A stretch of DNA of 64,000 bases from Paramacrobiotus metropolitanus. Taxonomy: Eukaryota > Tardigrada > Eutardigrada > Parachela > Macrobiotidae. The stretch covers positions 1,674,001 to 1,738,000 of the forward strand of contig NW_026570225.1 in assembly GCF_019649055.1 (NCBI RefSeq). Reading direction: 5' to 3'. Positions 24,223 through 35,385 of this stretch are shown here, piece by piece; the first letter of the stretch is position 1, and every line of letters begins with the position of its first letter. The notes beneath the pieces are model-generated. The model was not told where the DNA came from, did no database searches, and worked only from the letters and a program-made list of their open reading frames with translations. A program made the translations under genes and the position numbers.

Positions 24223-24671
24223 GCATGAAATCACCGCCCCGACTCCCAAGCCGACCGCAAAGACGACATCACAACTTGTCGTCAAGTTTAAGAACCCTCA
24301 ACCGACCAGGGAACCTTTCGTGCAGATAAAGGACGACTGATTATTCGACCCGAATGTCATCCACTCAGCCAACTTGGCTTAGTTATCACGGAGGGAAAAG
24401 AAGAAGACTCACAAAGAGGCCAAGAGAGAAGCTGCGAAACAGCCCATTAAACCGGAAACCGAAAAGAAACAATCGAAGTCGGATACCAAAGAGTCGACCA
24501 AACAGAAGTCGGATTCCTCGATGAAGACGCCGAAACCGAACTCGGCCAAAGACATAAGTCATTCGACGACCTGGACGTCTCCGACGCCGGCCCACAGAGG
24601 ACCGAGCAGAAGGAGAAAGCCAACGAAAGTGAAAAATACGACAACGACGCGGCCGAGCGACGTTTCAGGAA
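24206..24671 (+). pseudogene. degenerate K/P/E-rich coding segment
   Basis: The frame following the previous ORF remains protein-like but contains TGA (about 24,338) and TAG (about 24,380). It appears to shift again around 24,560, where a different frame becomes the better one. The predicted composition, rich in Lys, Pro, Ser and Glu, matches the neighbouring ORFs. It links the 23,005-24,222 and 24,675-25,712 segments into what was probably one long coding region. Confidence 0.4.
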
Positions 24672-24674
24672 TTG

Positions 24675-25712
24675 ATGAAGTTGGCCGGCACAAAGCCGAC
24701 CAAAAACTCGGCAGAACGACCACAGAAGTCGTCCAAGCCAGTTAAGCCGTCAGAATCTAAGCCTTCGGCATCGAAACAACAATCCGATGAGGAATCCGAC
24801 CAAATCTCGGACATTGAGACAAAGGATTCAATCCCCGACCATGGAGAAGGCGACCCGTATGAAGAAATTAAGGGCGATTTGAAGAAAATTTTCAAACACG
24901 GAGCGAACACCGACGAATCTCTCTGGCCGGCTCTATACGATACACGTCAACGACTCCCAGACGAACAGCAGGATGACCCGACGACAGTAATCCGTACTGT
25001 TCGAGTGCACGTTGAAGTAGTACAGCGCATAAAAAATGCTAAGAAAAACGCCATGGACGTTTACCAGTCTCTCGTACAACATCCTCAGATATCCTACGTC
25101 AACAAAGAGAGACCGCCGGAAGGTATGGAGATGATTATCGAGGAGTATAGCGAAACAGACAAACAATCGGCCGGTGCGGCAGCCGACTTTCTACATATAG
25201 TTCGAGCAGCTGGACAGTCGTCACAGAGATGGATCCAAGCACGACCTAAACCTCGGGCATCTTTCAAACCGGTAACGTACATTAACACGGCATCAGCCCC
25301 AATGGGACGGGCAAGTGCGGCGAAACAAACTCGGAGTGTGAAAGGACGATTCGCACCAAAGGACACACAGTCACTTCCGCCAACCTCGCCAGTGGAAACT
25401 TCACCGGCTCTGGAAAAAAGGACTCAACGGAAGAGTCAGCCGAAATCGACTAAGGCGAAGAAGAAGCCGGCTAACAAGAAGGATGACTCGACTACATCCG
25501 AAGAGGATGAGGAGGATGACGATGACGACGACTTCCAAACACCTGGAAGCGGATCGGGAAACGACGATGACGATGAAAATGGTCAAGCACCATCACCGCC
25601 TGCGGCGCCCCAACAGCACGGTGAACCGGAAATTCCCGACGAACAGGACAAGTCACCAGCCGAAGGTAACAATGCCGATGAGCTAATGCAAGAAGATGAT
25701 GGCGGAGTCTAA
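24675..25712 (+). CDS. hypothetical protein, 345 residues, acidic C-terminus
   Basis: This is the longest uninterrupted frame late in the block. From the ATG at 24,675 the protein has a Lys/Pro/Ser-rich N-terminal region (1-60), a compact central region (about 70-190) with mixed hydrophobic residues (SLWPALYDTRQRLPDEQ, VRVHVEVVQRIKNAKKNAMD, ADFLHIVRAAG), a basic linker (RSVKGRFAPKD), a Lys-rich patch and a strongly acidic tail (EEDEEDDDDDDF) ending in a P/Q-rich segment. Basic-then-acidic tails occur in nucleic-acid-binding and capsid-associated proteins, but no family is recognised. Upstream frames run into it with a frame change, so the true start may be further 5'. Whether it is still expressed is unknown. 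Confidence 0.45.
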   Translation: MKLAGTKPTKNSAERPQKSSKPVKPSESKPSASKQQSDEESDQISDIETKDSIPDHGEGDPYEEIKGDLKKIFKHGANTDESLWPALYDTRQRLPDEQQDDPTTVIRTVRVHVEVVQRIKNAKKNAMDVYQSLVQHPQISYVNKERPPEGMEMIIEEYSETDKQSAGAAADFLHIVRAAGQSSQRWIQARPKPRASFKPVTYINTASAPMGRASAAKQTRSVKGRFAPKDTQSLPPTSPVETSPALEKRTQRKSQPKSTKAKKKPANKKDDSTTSEEDEEDDDDDDFQTPGSGSGNDDDDENGQAPSPPAAPQQHGEPEIPDEQDKSPAEGNNADELMQEDDGGV

Positions 25713-26519
25713 GTCCCCCGCTATTACGGTCAACGGATACCAGTGACACCCGATTCCAACCCGAGTCGACTCCTCACGGAATGGAACAAAGACACCATGA
25801 AAGTACTACCGAACGAAATTCATAGGTTGCCTACTGTATACGTCTAGTATACTGGCATAAAACGCGCTCAACAGCCGAAGCCGTTCGTCTCGGAGTACGA
25901 CGCCGGATGGATGTACACATTCGCCGCCCTGAGGCAGTCGCGACCTGTGGACCGAAGTTTGCCACACCGAAGATCGCCTTCAAACTCCTCCAACATTGGA
26001 AGGTGAATGAGATTGGCGGAGGCTGGAGACAACTGAGCCTGAACAACGTTAAGCGGTATTGCGACCTGGAATACTATGGTGGAAAAATTATACGGACACT
26101 AGCCAGCACGAAGCGGATGTATTACAAATTTCCACCGGACAAGAAAGATCCGGCTCCTTCCACATACGAAGGATGGATACACGCCATTGAAGCGTACATG
26201 GAAATATCTTGGCATCCCGACGGAATGACACGCGGCGAACTAATGCATCAATTTACGGCGCGATTTGAATTCTTTTGGTTGGCTATAGAACATTAGCTGA
26301 CCGACCCAAAGTTTAAACCGAAGAAAGATCCCAAGAACAAACGATACGACCTGGCCGACGAATTGGAGTGGGTCCTAACAAAAGGATTCTTCCTGAAACG
26401 ATTCGCCTCGAGCACCGACAACATCCAGGGCGGCCAGCGGTTTGTAGCTTATAATCCGTCGATGCAATCGACATGGACACTTACCGAAGGAACGACCGGC
26501 CTTGAAGCAACAGGTTGAG
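25713..26519 (+). pseudogene. degenerate coding segment with one frame change and one stop
   Basis: After the stop at 25,712 a readable frame (RYYGQRIPVTPDSNPSRLL) runs to about 25,950. The better frame then switches to the one containing ATG 25,907. That frame runs to 26,519 with a single TAG at 26,294-26,296. The protein has globular-looking composition, with aromatic-rich stretches such as YYKFPPDKK and GWIHAIEAYMEISWHPDG. It differs from the disordered proteins upstream and may be the structured domain of the original product. No family is recognised. Confidence 0.42.
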
Positions 26520-26927
26520 CCGACCGACTATCTCCTAGTGGACCGGCCGGAATTAACCAACCCAACCACTCGAAAACGAGGAGACGCAAAACGCGTCAGA
26601 GGAGTTGCAGAATCGACTACCTCCATTGACACCACATAGGCGTCACCGACCAACAGAAGTCGACCAACCTCATGGACACCACACAGGTGCCTTGGACCGG
26701 CTCGAGAATCGACCTGGTCCGACCGTAGTAATTATAGGGTGTAAAATCATGGATTAATTGAATAGTACGCATCCGACAAACGGATTGCTTAACTTTTATT
26801 TTAACAGCCCCGAACGGAAGCGTACACCAGGGACTGCCAACGGTGCAGCAAGAATTTCACGCAGCAGGGCAACAGACTCCCATGCGCGCAGTGCATCATT
26901 TCCTTCACGAATACCGGACAACAGACA

Positions 26928-27602
26928 CAAGCTCAGGCAGCGGCACTCTACTTAAATATTGTCGCTGGAAATCTGAGTGCATACAGATACTTAGCTAGTA
27001 AAGAATACCTCGTCGACCAGCTACGGGCATACGAACAGGATAACTTAGCCGTCATCCAACGACAACGAATTACGGACGAGGGATGGACGGGCACTCTGCC
27101 GCAGGTATTGACGGACCGACTCTTTGGGTGGCGCCAGCAACAACACCTGCAACGGCAGAAAGAGGAACAGAAGAAAATCCAGGCGGTCGACGAGAAGATT
27201 GCCAAGATGAAAGTCCATCCGCAACCGACCCGTCACGAACCAGAGATACAAGTTCGGTTACAGTAGCAACCCACACAGGGCCGCTCGGAACCTGAACAGC
27301 TGATAAACGAGATACGTGAAGTTTTCGTCGGAGATCCTAACCGACCACTTCAGAACGTGTCCATGCAAACGATGATGAACCTGCCGGATGGAACCCGACA
27401 GTTGGTTACCCTGACTCCGGCCACTGAAGAACAACTGGTGGCGATCCCACAAAGGGTTGCGCCAGTGGTGACACAAGCCCAATCGACCGTGTTCCCGCAG
27501 ATTCCACACCCCGGACCATCGACACAATCAATGGCTCCGCCGTCGACGACTCCACAGCAACAGCGTCGACCAGTTAAAAACCTGGCTAGACACGACCTAT
27601 GA
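26928..27602 (+). pseudogene. Gln-rich coiled-coil-like coding segment with one in-frame TAG
   Basis: A single frame is open from about 26,928 to 27,602 except for TAG at 27,264-27,266. The first half is helical and Gln/Glu/Lys-rich (WRQQQHLQRQKEEQKKIQAV), suggesting a coiled coil. The second half contains EQLINEIREVFVGDP and a Pro/Gln/Thr-rich tail. There is no ATG at the head of the frame, so it probably continued from upstream by splicing or before a frameshift. No family is recognised. Confidence 0.42.
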
Positions 27603-27842
27603 CACCGACTCGGCCATGATCTTCGACACAGAATCGAAGAACAACGAGCCGTCATCCGAGACGTTGTCAAAGAACCGACCAGACCTCCACCTGGTAAACG
27701 CACCGGATCTGGAGAATCGAGAATCGGACTGGTGGTTGACTCAACGAGTAAGTCGAAACGGAACTTCGTTCCTCCTGGACAGCAGCCGGATACCCACATG
27801 AGGGACCCGGCGGCTGAAGCGGATGCCCAACCAGAAGCCTAA

Positions 27843-28853
27843 CGGGAACAAACGGATGTAAAAGTGACCGATCAGATGGCGCAACTACCAGCGGTCGAGG
27901 TGCCACTTCGAGACGATCCTTGATACGACCATGCCCGACAACAGGGAATAGAGGTCGTCAGGCAACATCCGACCGAACTGACGGACCACATTATGAACAC
28001 CATGGAATATGAGGAACGACACCGCCCACAAGTTCGGCGGATGGTAGAGAATCTCCGGCAGTTCCTCATTCGATCCGGATATCAGACCCTGCTGGAACGA
28101 CACCAGTGGCAAGCGGACTTCAATATGAGTGTTGACATCGATCAAAACGTGGAGCACCCATACACCCGAGCGAACGCATTACCGACGATGACCGATCCGG
28201 CCCTGCTGAACGTACCCTTGTACAGCCCGGATTGGACGCGCGCAAGCCAACTTGGCGCCCGCGAATACCTACATGACGAGCTGAAAAGTATGGCCCAGTT
28301 CATCATTACTGACGACCACCCCGCCTTCGTCATTACCGCTGCTCGGGCAGCATAGGATTTACTCCACTACCTCCCAGAAGCTGAGATCGACCTCGCCCCC
28401 GACGGCACCGCTGCATTCATACGATACATCTTTGCAGCGAGACTCAGTAACTACTTCTGCTATTACACTTTATATGGACTTTACCAGAACCAGCAGACAC
28501 CAGCGGCGTTGGAAACTATCGTGGCCCAATTTGGCACTCCGATGCGGAGCATCATCTTCGCCGTATGGATGCGCGACCTGCTTTATACCCACGAAGGCTA
28601 CGCTGGAAAGTATGGTTTCTGTGAGGACTACGTAGACCCTTACGATGACGCAACGAAGTTCTCAGCTGGTACCGAGAGAAAAAGACTACCCAGCGGATTC
28701 ACTTCAACACCCTACGAAGCGTGAATGTCGTACGACCTGGCACCCGAAGCACGATCGTTTGCGCTGAAGATTTGGAAACAAGCGGCCAAAGAGAAGAAGA
28801 CTAGAACTGAACGTCCAGGCCAGGAAACGGATGAGACAGACGACACGTCTTAA
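27843..28853 (+). pseudogene. about 335-codon globular coding segment with three in-frame stops
   Basis: One frame runs over 1 kb with only TGA (27,921), TAG (28,353) and TGA (28,722) before TAA at 28,851. Between the stops the composition is convincingly globular: aromatic and hydrophobic spacing in AAFIRYIFAARLSNYFCYYT and RSIIFAVWMRDLLYTHEGY, and a first part containing RRMVENLRQFLIRSG. No frameshift is needed, so the damage looks like point mutation only. No reverse transcriptase, integrase, protease or polymerase motif is visible. It is the most promising piece of the block for a structure-based search. Confidence 0.48.
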
Positions 28854-28859
28854 CGTAGT

Positions 28860-31400
28860 GGCCCGGCGACATTTAAATCAAAGGAGTCGTCATTACGACC
28901 CCATCACCGACCAAAACCGGACGATGACGAAGAAGATTACCTCGGCGGCAAACCGCCCGTCGACTTTAACTTGAATAAGGACAGCTTTCCACAAAGGAAT
29001 CTAGTCCTTTAGACGCGATAAACCCAGGGGGACTTTATGCCGAGAACCGGCATGGTCGAGAAACGATCCGGCTGAGAACCAGCCTAGCTAAGAAACAGCA
29101 TCGTCGAAAAACGACATGGAAATTAGAACGCACTTTCTTTTGCTTTTCCCACAGACACCATGAACGCAACAGACGTGAACCACGACCATGTCAATTGAGC
29201 CGACCACATAGGTCGGCTAGACTCTTCGGGAGAACCCGGAAACGAGTGGTTAGAACCAGTGGCTACCGTATTGGTATTTCCACCGTACCGGTAAGTCCCC
29301 CGAGGAATCCCCTAGATAGAACTGGGCAAACCAACCCCAGTTCCCCAGTAAGGCAGGAGCAGATCGCTCGAACCACATCTGCTACGGTTGAAGCCAACAG
29401 ACGCGCCGACCAGCTAACAATGCAGAATCGTGGAACCACGCCCCACTGACGCGTCTGTTACATGATGAGCAAGAAGATTACTCCGGCCAACCGACTCTGG
29501 AGTGCAGACCAAGAGGATTACGCTAATATGGCCCGGAACACGGCGTTGCACGTGTTCAGGGTCATGTTTGCCTGGCACCCGTGGCCGACTCGAGAATCGA
29601 GTAGCCGACCAGTAACCCTCGTCACCGAAGACGGTCGGACATTCCAATTAGATAAGTGACCGCAGAAGTCGAACGCGTCCGCGGAAGCCCCAGACCGTGC
29701 CAAGGAACCACGGTCTATTACCTCAGTCGACTACACAAGTCGACCCAGGTGGTTCTACCATAGGAAAAACGGGAGCGAACGAACGGATTCCCAGTGCACA
29801 GACGCTCAACGACAACAGATCGTGTCAACTACGATTAGCTACTACAGCCGACCAGCCTTAAATACCACTTTGATGATTCAACCGACCTTACACTGGGAAG
29901 CATGGAACGAACGGATCACCAGCCAGGATCAGCTACCTTAGCCGACCACAGAGGTCGAACATGCATAGGTAGTCGGAAAGGAAACCGTAGGCCGCGGCAA
30001 CAACCATGATCGCTACCGTCTAAAGTCGTACCGGATTCTCCGTTCGAACCCAGACCTACGGGCTCTCCACCAGAAACTCGTACCCGGAGTCCAACCGCAG
30101 TCTCCCCCGGAGGATATCGGACACAACAGCCGATTCACCGGTGTCCATGACTCCGCGCGTTTCGAACGTGCTGCCTTTCCCTGAAGGGGCACCCGACGGT
30201 TTAGCCGGCTACCGGTGTACTGACGACTCCGCCGACCCGCTTCCCCATGATCTTGATGGAACATTTTAGGCAAACCGTGCTAGTAGACACGGCCTGCACC
30301 CCTTAACGCACCCCGACGGCGAAGACAATCTACCCGCAACAGCAACGGCCAGATGTTCTGCGTCATCGGCGAAGACTGAATTCCTCCCGTGGACAAGTGT
30401 CGTCTATTCCCAACGGAAGTGGCTAGGCGTCCCTGGTTCGCGACGAAAAATGAAGAAACGGATCTGAAGCTAGCTCGAATCCTTTGCATGTGCATGAAGA
30501 TGAAACCGCGGCACAACGCTGTCCAGACGCGAGAACCGACGTTTAAACCAGAGTTCGCTTCGTGGAAGGGAACCACAAAGGACCCTTGCCGCCACGAGCA
30601 AACATGATGTGCGACGGAATCCTAGTCATTGCCAACTGACGCCATAGTACCACATCACACTAGGATGCGGCGAGACTCGGACCGTCCAGCGGCATGTAAC
30701 ATGGATAGTCGGACCAGTCGACCCACTTGGATCCGACCCAGAGATCAAATCAGGATCGAGTCGACCAAATGACCGCTTTTTAGCCACACATGGGCGTAAC
30801 AGTGTAAGTCGTCATGGCCGACCATGAAGACGGATATATGACCGATCACTAGTCGGCCAAATAGCACGACCAAAAGGAGGTCGGAGATGCATGACAACAA
30901 GTCGGCGAAGCAATCAGGAGTCGGACATTGGCTCCCCAACAGGAAGATACAGCTTTTGGACGGATGAAAACATATTTCAGCCGACCAATAGGAGTCGATA
31001 GCCGACTACCGACCGTTAACATGGATAACCGACCATGGGTCGGACAGGTAAGGTAACCGACAACAGGTCGGCTAATGCGGTCAACACGGAAAAAGGAGTG
31101 GAAAAAGGAACTTGCCCGGCCTTCCCGGTGCTCAAACATCACAAGTTTCCTTGGTCGACCATCGACAAACAGAATGACCGACCACTTGTCGTATACTATT
31201 ACGACCGACCACCCGCCTTATATCATTGTAACCGACCAACAGTTGGATAACATTTGGACCGACCACAGGTCGGCTAACAGTGGAATGCTCGGCATAACTA
31301 GATGCCGACTAAGAAGTCATCGGATGGAAATACTACTCCTGGCCACAAAGGCGTAAGGTAGTAGACGACCGACCATTTCCACCGTACGAACCTAGGAATT
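28860..31400 (+). other. non-coding stretch rich in CCGAC/GTCGG micro-palindromes
   Basis: No sustained frame. Short palindromes built from CCGACC and GGTCGG around a 3-5 base loop recur at 29,199-29,217, 29,726-29,744, 29,942-29,957, 31,029-31,043, 31,057-31,071 and 31,259-31,273, with looser ones near 30,981 and an upstream example at 26,645-26,664. A pyrimidine tract ending CAG at about 29,130-29,155, just before ACACCATGAACG, resembles a 3' splice site. The region could be a long 3' untranslated or intergenic part of the same element as the coding block. Confidence 0.5.
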
Positions 31401-32935
31401 TCCGACCGGACCTTCTAGCCAGTTCGCCTTGTATAAAACCTTAACCAGGCTCGTGGTAGCAGATTGAACGGTTTTAACCGATCATTTTTGAACGGAACTG
31501 TAGTACTCAGCCACCACAGAAGTTGCACGACATGAGTATCGGTTTTTCCGACCTGAACTTCGGAATTCGGAACTTAGCCGGATTTTCATGCCGCCGGTCC
31601 ACTTACCGGTAGGCCGACCTTGGTCAACCGAACTCAGCCCAACTCCCCCAATTAGAGAGGATGCCTCGGCATTCGCAACTGCGACAGTGCCTCCATTCGG
31701 AACTGATGGATACGGGTCGAAAGTAACTGCTCAACCGTACTTACCGACCTACGTGAATCTAACCGGTCACGGTGGATAACCCAAGAACCGACGCCACAGA
31801 TCCAGTATACCGGACAACATGGGACAGGAGACCCCGTGGACTAAAGCCCCCGTAGACGTCATGCTAGTCGGAATGAGTCCCCCGGACAGATTTTTGCATT
31901 TTTATAGCATTTTTCTAGAATTCTTTTCTAACAGACGGAATTGTATTTTTCTAGTTAGATCTCTTTAACAGAATTGTTTTGTTAAACTCTTTGCTCACTA
32001 GAATTGTGATTAAACCTTATTGCATATTTTTTTTCGCGCTGTATAAAACTTCCCTTTTTTTTACTTTTCTCCGATGCCAACCGAAGCAAGAAGCCAGCCA
32101 ACAGAAGCATAACTGACCCAACGAAACGCCCGAGCAACGGATTTTTCGGCCGTGACGGATTTGCCTCTGGATTTTTCGGCCGTGACGGTGCTTGCCTCTC
32201 ACGGGTCTGGAAGTGAATGATGGGACGGTCGACTGACACCGGACTCCCCGCTGCCGGAGGACGCTTACCGGCGACCCCCCATGGGTCCAACCGGAGAGTT
32301 GTGCGGCACACTCGTGCGGTACTGAGTCTGAGCATCCTTTGCGGGAGCTCGGATTCCCGTCCAGAGGCATACCATGCATACAAGCCTGCGCGTGGTGCTC
32401 CGCCCACACAGGGCGTACTGGCACTCACTTGCATGCCGCATCGCATCTCTCTTGTACGTACGTGTACTGCTGCACTGCACTCATCCGCTGAAGCGGATAT
32501 ACCGCGTGCGCCACACTTGAGCTATACTTGTTCTCTCGTCCCTCTCTCGCAGCACCACTCAGCGTTCATACGCTCGCGTTGGGTGGAGTCCAGTCTGCGC
32601 AGCATCACAGCTGATACGTATGGCCTGGATCACGCACGTGCTTGCCGCCAGCCTTCTTTCACGTCTGGACAGACGCTCAAGAACTCTTCTAGACGCACGT
32701 TTCCAGATTTGGCCACACTGGCACCATTGTTCTTTTCCCTGCTATTACGTAGTACGTACGTCTTTTCCCTGCTCTTACGTATTGTTCTTTTCCCTCCTTG
32801 CCAGCCTTTATTGCGTCAATAAAGACATTTGTGAGCTCCTCGCACTCTTCTGTTACATGGGCAAGCAATCGCGCTTCGTGCTTCTTGACTACGTTATTCA
32901 ATAAAATTAATACACGTATGGTTGCGTGAACCACC
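31400..32935 (+). promoter_or_regulatory. LTR-like promoter and polyadenylation region
   Basis: Candidate TATA boxes are TATAAAA at about 31,432 and GTATAAAACT at 32,041; the second follows an AT-rich stretch and precedes a C/T-rich leader. AATAAA signals lie at 32,818-32,823 and 32,900-32,905. The order TATA, about 0.8 kb of GC-rich sequence, poly(A) signal, then return to satellite at about 32,938 resembles the U3-R-U5 order of a 3' LTR ending the coding block. No second copy exists in the window, so LTR identity cannot be proven. A triplicated TTTTCCCTGCTNTTACGTA-like motif lies at about 32,735-32,795. Confidence 0.4.
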
Positions 32936-32937
32936 TG

Positions 32938-33722
32938 AAATATAATACAGACAAGCAGGACGCGCGGCGCTTACGCGCCGCGCTGACGCGGCCCATGGTT
33001 TCAAGCAGCTTAAAAGTGTGGGTACCGCACGCGTGGCCTTCGGTGACCAAGGGCCTAAAAGGCCATCGGCAACCCAAAGGCCCTAAAAGGCATTCGGTAT
33101 CGAAAAGCTTAAAAGGCCTTCGGTGACCAAAAACTTAGTAAGGCGGGTATAGCACGCGTGGCCTTCGGGACCAAAGGCTTAATAAGCCTTCGGTGACCAA
33201 AGGCTTAATAAGGCGGGTACCGCACTCGTGGCCTTCATGACCAAAGGCTTAATAAGGCGGGTATAGTACGCGTGGACTTCGGGACCAAAGGCTTAATAAG
33301 CCATCGGTGACCAAAGGCTTGAAACGTCTTCGGAGGCTAAAGGCCTAAAAGGTTTTCGGTGACCGAAGTCTTGGAAAGCCTTCGGTCATCAAAGGCTACA
33401 GCTTCTGCGTGAAAACTGCAGCTTCTTTAAGGTTTGCACGCTAAAAAGTCGTAATGCTGGTCTTAGCCAATCTGGTACCAACGTTTCGAAAGCTTGATAA
33501 GCGCTAATGTTGAAGGTAGGATTTGGCTATTCAGGTAAAAGCTTGCATAGGTAATAAGGTTTCAGAAGCTTCGTAAGAACCAAGCCAAAGGGAGTATCTG
33601 GTTCATTTAACGAAGTCGGAAAGTCTAAAAGGCTTTACAGGCATAAAAGCCCTAATGCTGGTGAGGTGCACAACATTGGAGGAAGCATTGGAGGCGGGAG
33701 TGTGACGCACAGACAGCTCTGC
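32938..33722 (+). repeat. higher-order satellite repeat H1
   Basis: It starts with the 22 bp palindrome GCGCGGCGCTTACGCGCCGC at 32,962-32,983, preceded by GACAAGCAGGAC. It continues with plus-oriented units of about 25 bp (TTCGGTGACCAAAGGCTTAAAAGG) and GGTACCGCACGCGTGG blocks. It ends in a GGAGGCGGGAGTGTG, CTGCTTTAATATA boundary. At 0.8 kb it is the shortest higher-order unit. Confidence 0.88.
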
Positions 33723-35385
33723 TTTAATATAATGACAAGCAGGACGCGCGGCGCTTACGCGCCGCGCTGACGCGGCTCACGGTTTCAAACGGCTTAAAAA
33801 AGTGGGTGTCGCACGCGCGGCCTTCGGTGACCATGGCCCAAAAAAGCCATCGGTTACCAAGGCTCTAAAAGGCCTCTGGTGACAAATATTTAGAGGACCT
33901 TCGGTTACCAAAAGCTTAAAATGCCTTCGGTAGCCAAAGGCTTAATAAGGTTGGAACCGCGTGCGTGGCCTTCGGTGACCAAAGAATTAAAAGGCCTTCA
34001 GTGACCAAAGGCCTAAGAGGCATTCGGTGACCTAAGGCCTAAAAGGCCTTCGGTTACCAAAGGTTAAAAATGCCTTTGGTAACCAAAGGCTTACTTAAGA
34101 AGACGGGTACCGCACTCGTGGCCTTCGGTGACCAAAGGCTTAAAATGCCGTCGGTGACCAAAGTATTAAAAGGCCTTTGGTGACCAAAGTATTAAAAGAC
34201 CTTTGGTGACCAAGGCCTTAAAAGGCCTTCGGTTAGCAAAGGCTTAAATGGCCTTCGGTGACCAACAAATTAAAAGTTCTTCCGCTACCGAAGGCTTAGA
34301 GAGGCGGGTATCGCACTCGTGGCCTTCGGTGACCAAAGGATTAAAAGGCCTTTGGTAACCAAAGGCTTTCGGTTACCAAAGGGTTAAAAGGCCTCCGTTG
34401 ACCGAAGGCTTTATAAAGCGTGTAAGGCACGCATAACCTTCGGTAATCAAGGGGTTGAATGTTCTTCGGTGGCCAAAGGATTAAAATGCCTTCGGTGACC
34501 AAAAGCTAAAAAAAAGTGGGTACCGCACGCGTGGCTTACGGTTACAAAGTTTTTTAGGGTTTATTTGTTTTCCTACGGTTTCCAAAGCCTAGTTGCACTA
34601 AACTTTTCAAAGCTTAGCTTAACTAAATTTTGAAAGCTTAGCGTGTTTGGAAACATCACTTCTGGAAGAACTGGTAGTTTAAACTGATCTGGCATATTTG
34701 GCAGTTCTGGGGCGGCTAGAGATTCCCGGTTTGGGGGCGCCAGCAGTATTGGCTTGGGGTGGGCCAAGCCCACAGACCACTTTGCCAAAAACAAATTTTT
34801 GGAGGGGACAATCTCCGGGACGAGGGCTTCCAGCCGCCTACGGTTCTGACTGATCTGGTACTTCTGGCTGATCTAGTAGTTCTGGAAACAGCACTTCAGG
34901 ATGGTTCTGGATGGCCTGGCAGTACAGTCTAATCTGGTAGAGTTGGTAAATTCTGTTTAATTTGGTTTTCAGGCTGATCTGCTAGTTTTGCTTATCTCGC
35001 TGATCTGGTAGTTCTGGGTGATCTGATGGTTCTGGCAGATCTGGTAGATCTGGCTTAATTTGGTGGTTCTGGTAGTTCTGGCTGATCAGGCAGATCTGGT
35101 GGTCGTGGCTAATCAAGTAAAAGATACTAAGGCCTCGAAACCTTAGTAAGGGCTAAGGCTAAGGTAAGGATCCATTTGATCTGGTAAATCGGGTAAAAAT
35201 TGTACAGGTACTGTACTAAGGTTTCGAAAGCTTAGTAAAGGCTTTGGAAGACAACGAAGGTTAAAAGCCTGTACAGGTCTGAAAGCCGTAAGGTTGGTTC
35301 AGGCCAGTCAGAAGGTAAGGCCGGCTCTGGCCAATCAGAAAGGTTTGGAGGCGGGATCTGTTCGAACAGAGAGTTCTGCTTTAAT
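33723..35385 (+). repeat. higher-order satellite repeat H2
   Basis: It consists of the 22 bp GC palindrome (33,746-33,767), a GACCAAAGG array of about 750 bp, a 300 bp linker with AAAGCTTAG motifs (about 34,550-34,840; a close relative lies in H5 at about 41,500-41,810), an 18 bp CTGATCTGGTAGTTCTGG array (about 34,830-35,110), and a tail ending GGAGGCGGGATCTGTTCGAA. The succession of array types is the same as in H3-H5. Confidence 0.88.

Noticed and set aside
32217-32822. 201-codon plus-strand frame
   Set aside because: It lies in the GC-rich LTR-like region with long open frames on the opposite strand as well, ends inside AATAAA, and has no domain-like features.
21906-32935. Reverse transcriptase, integrase or polymerase gene in the coding block
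   Set aside because: I looked for catalytic signatures (YxDD-like, DDE spacing, HHCC zinc finger, DNA polymerase B motifs) in the readable frames and found none.
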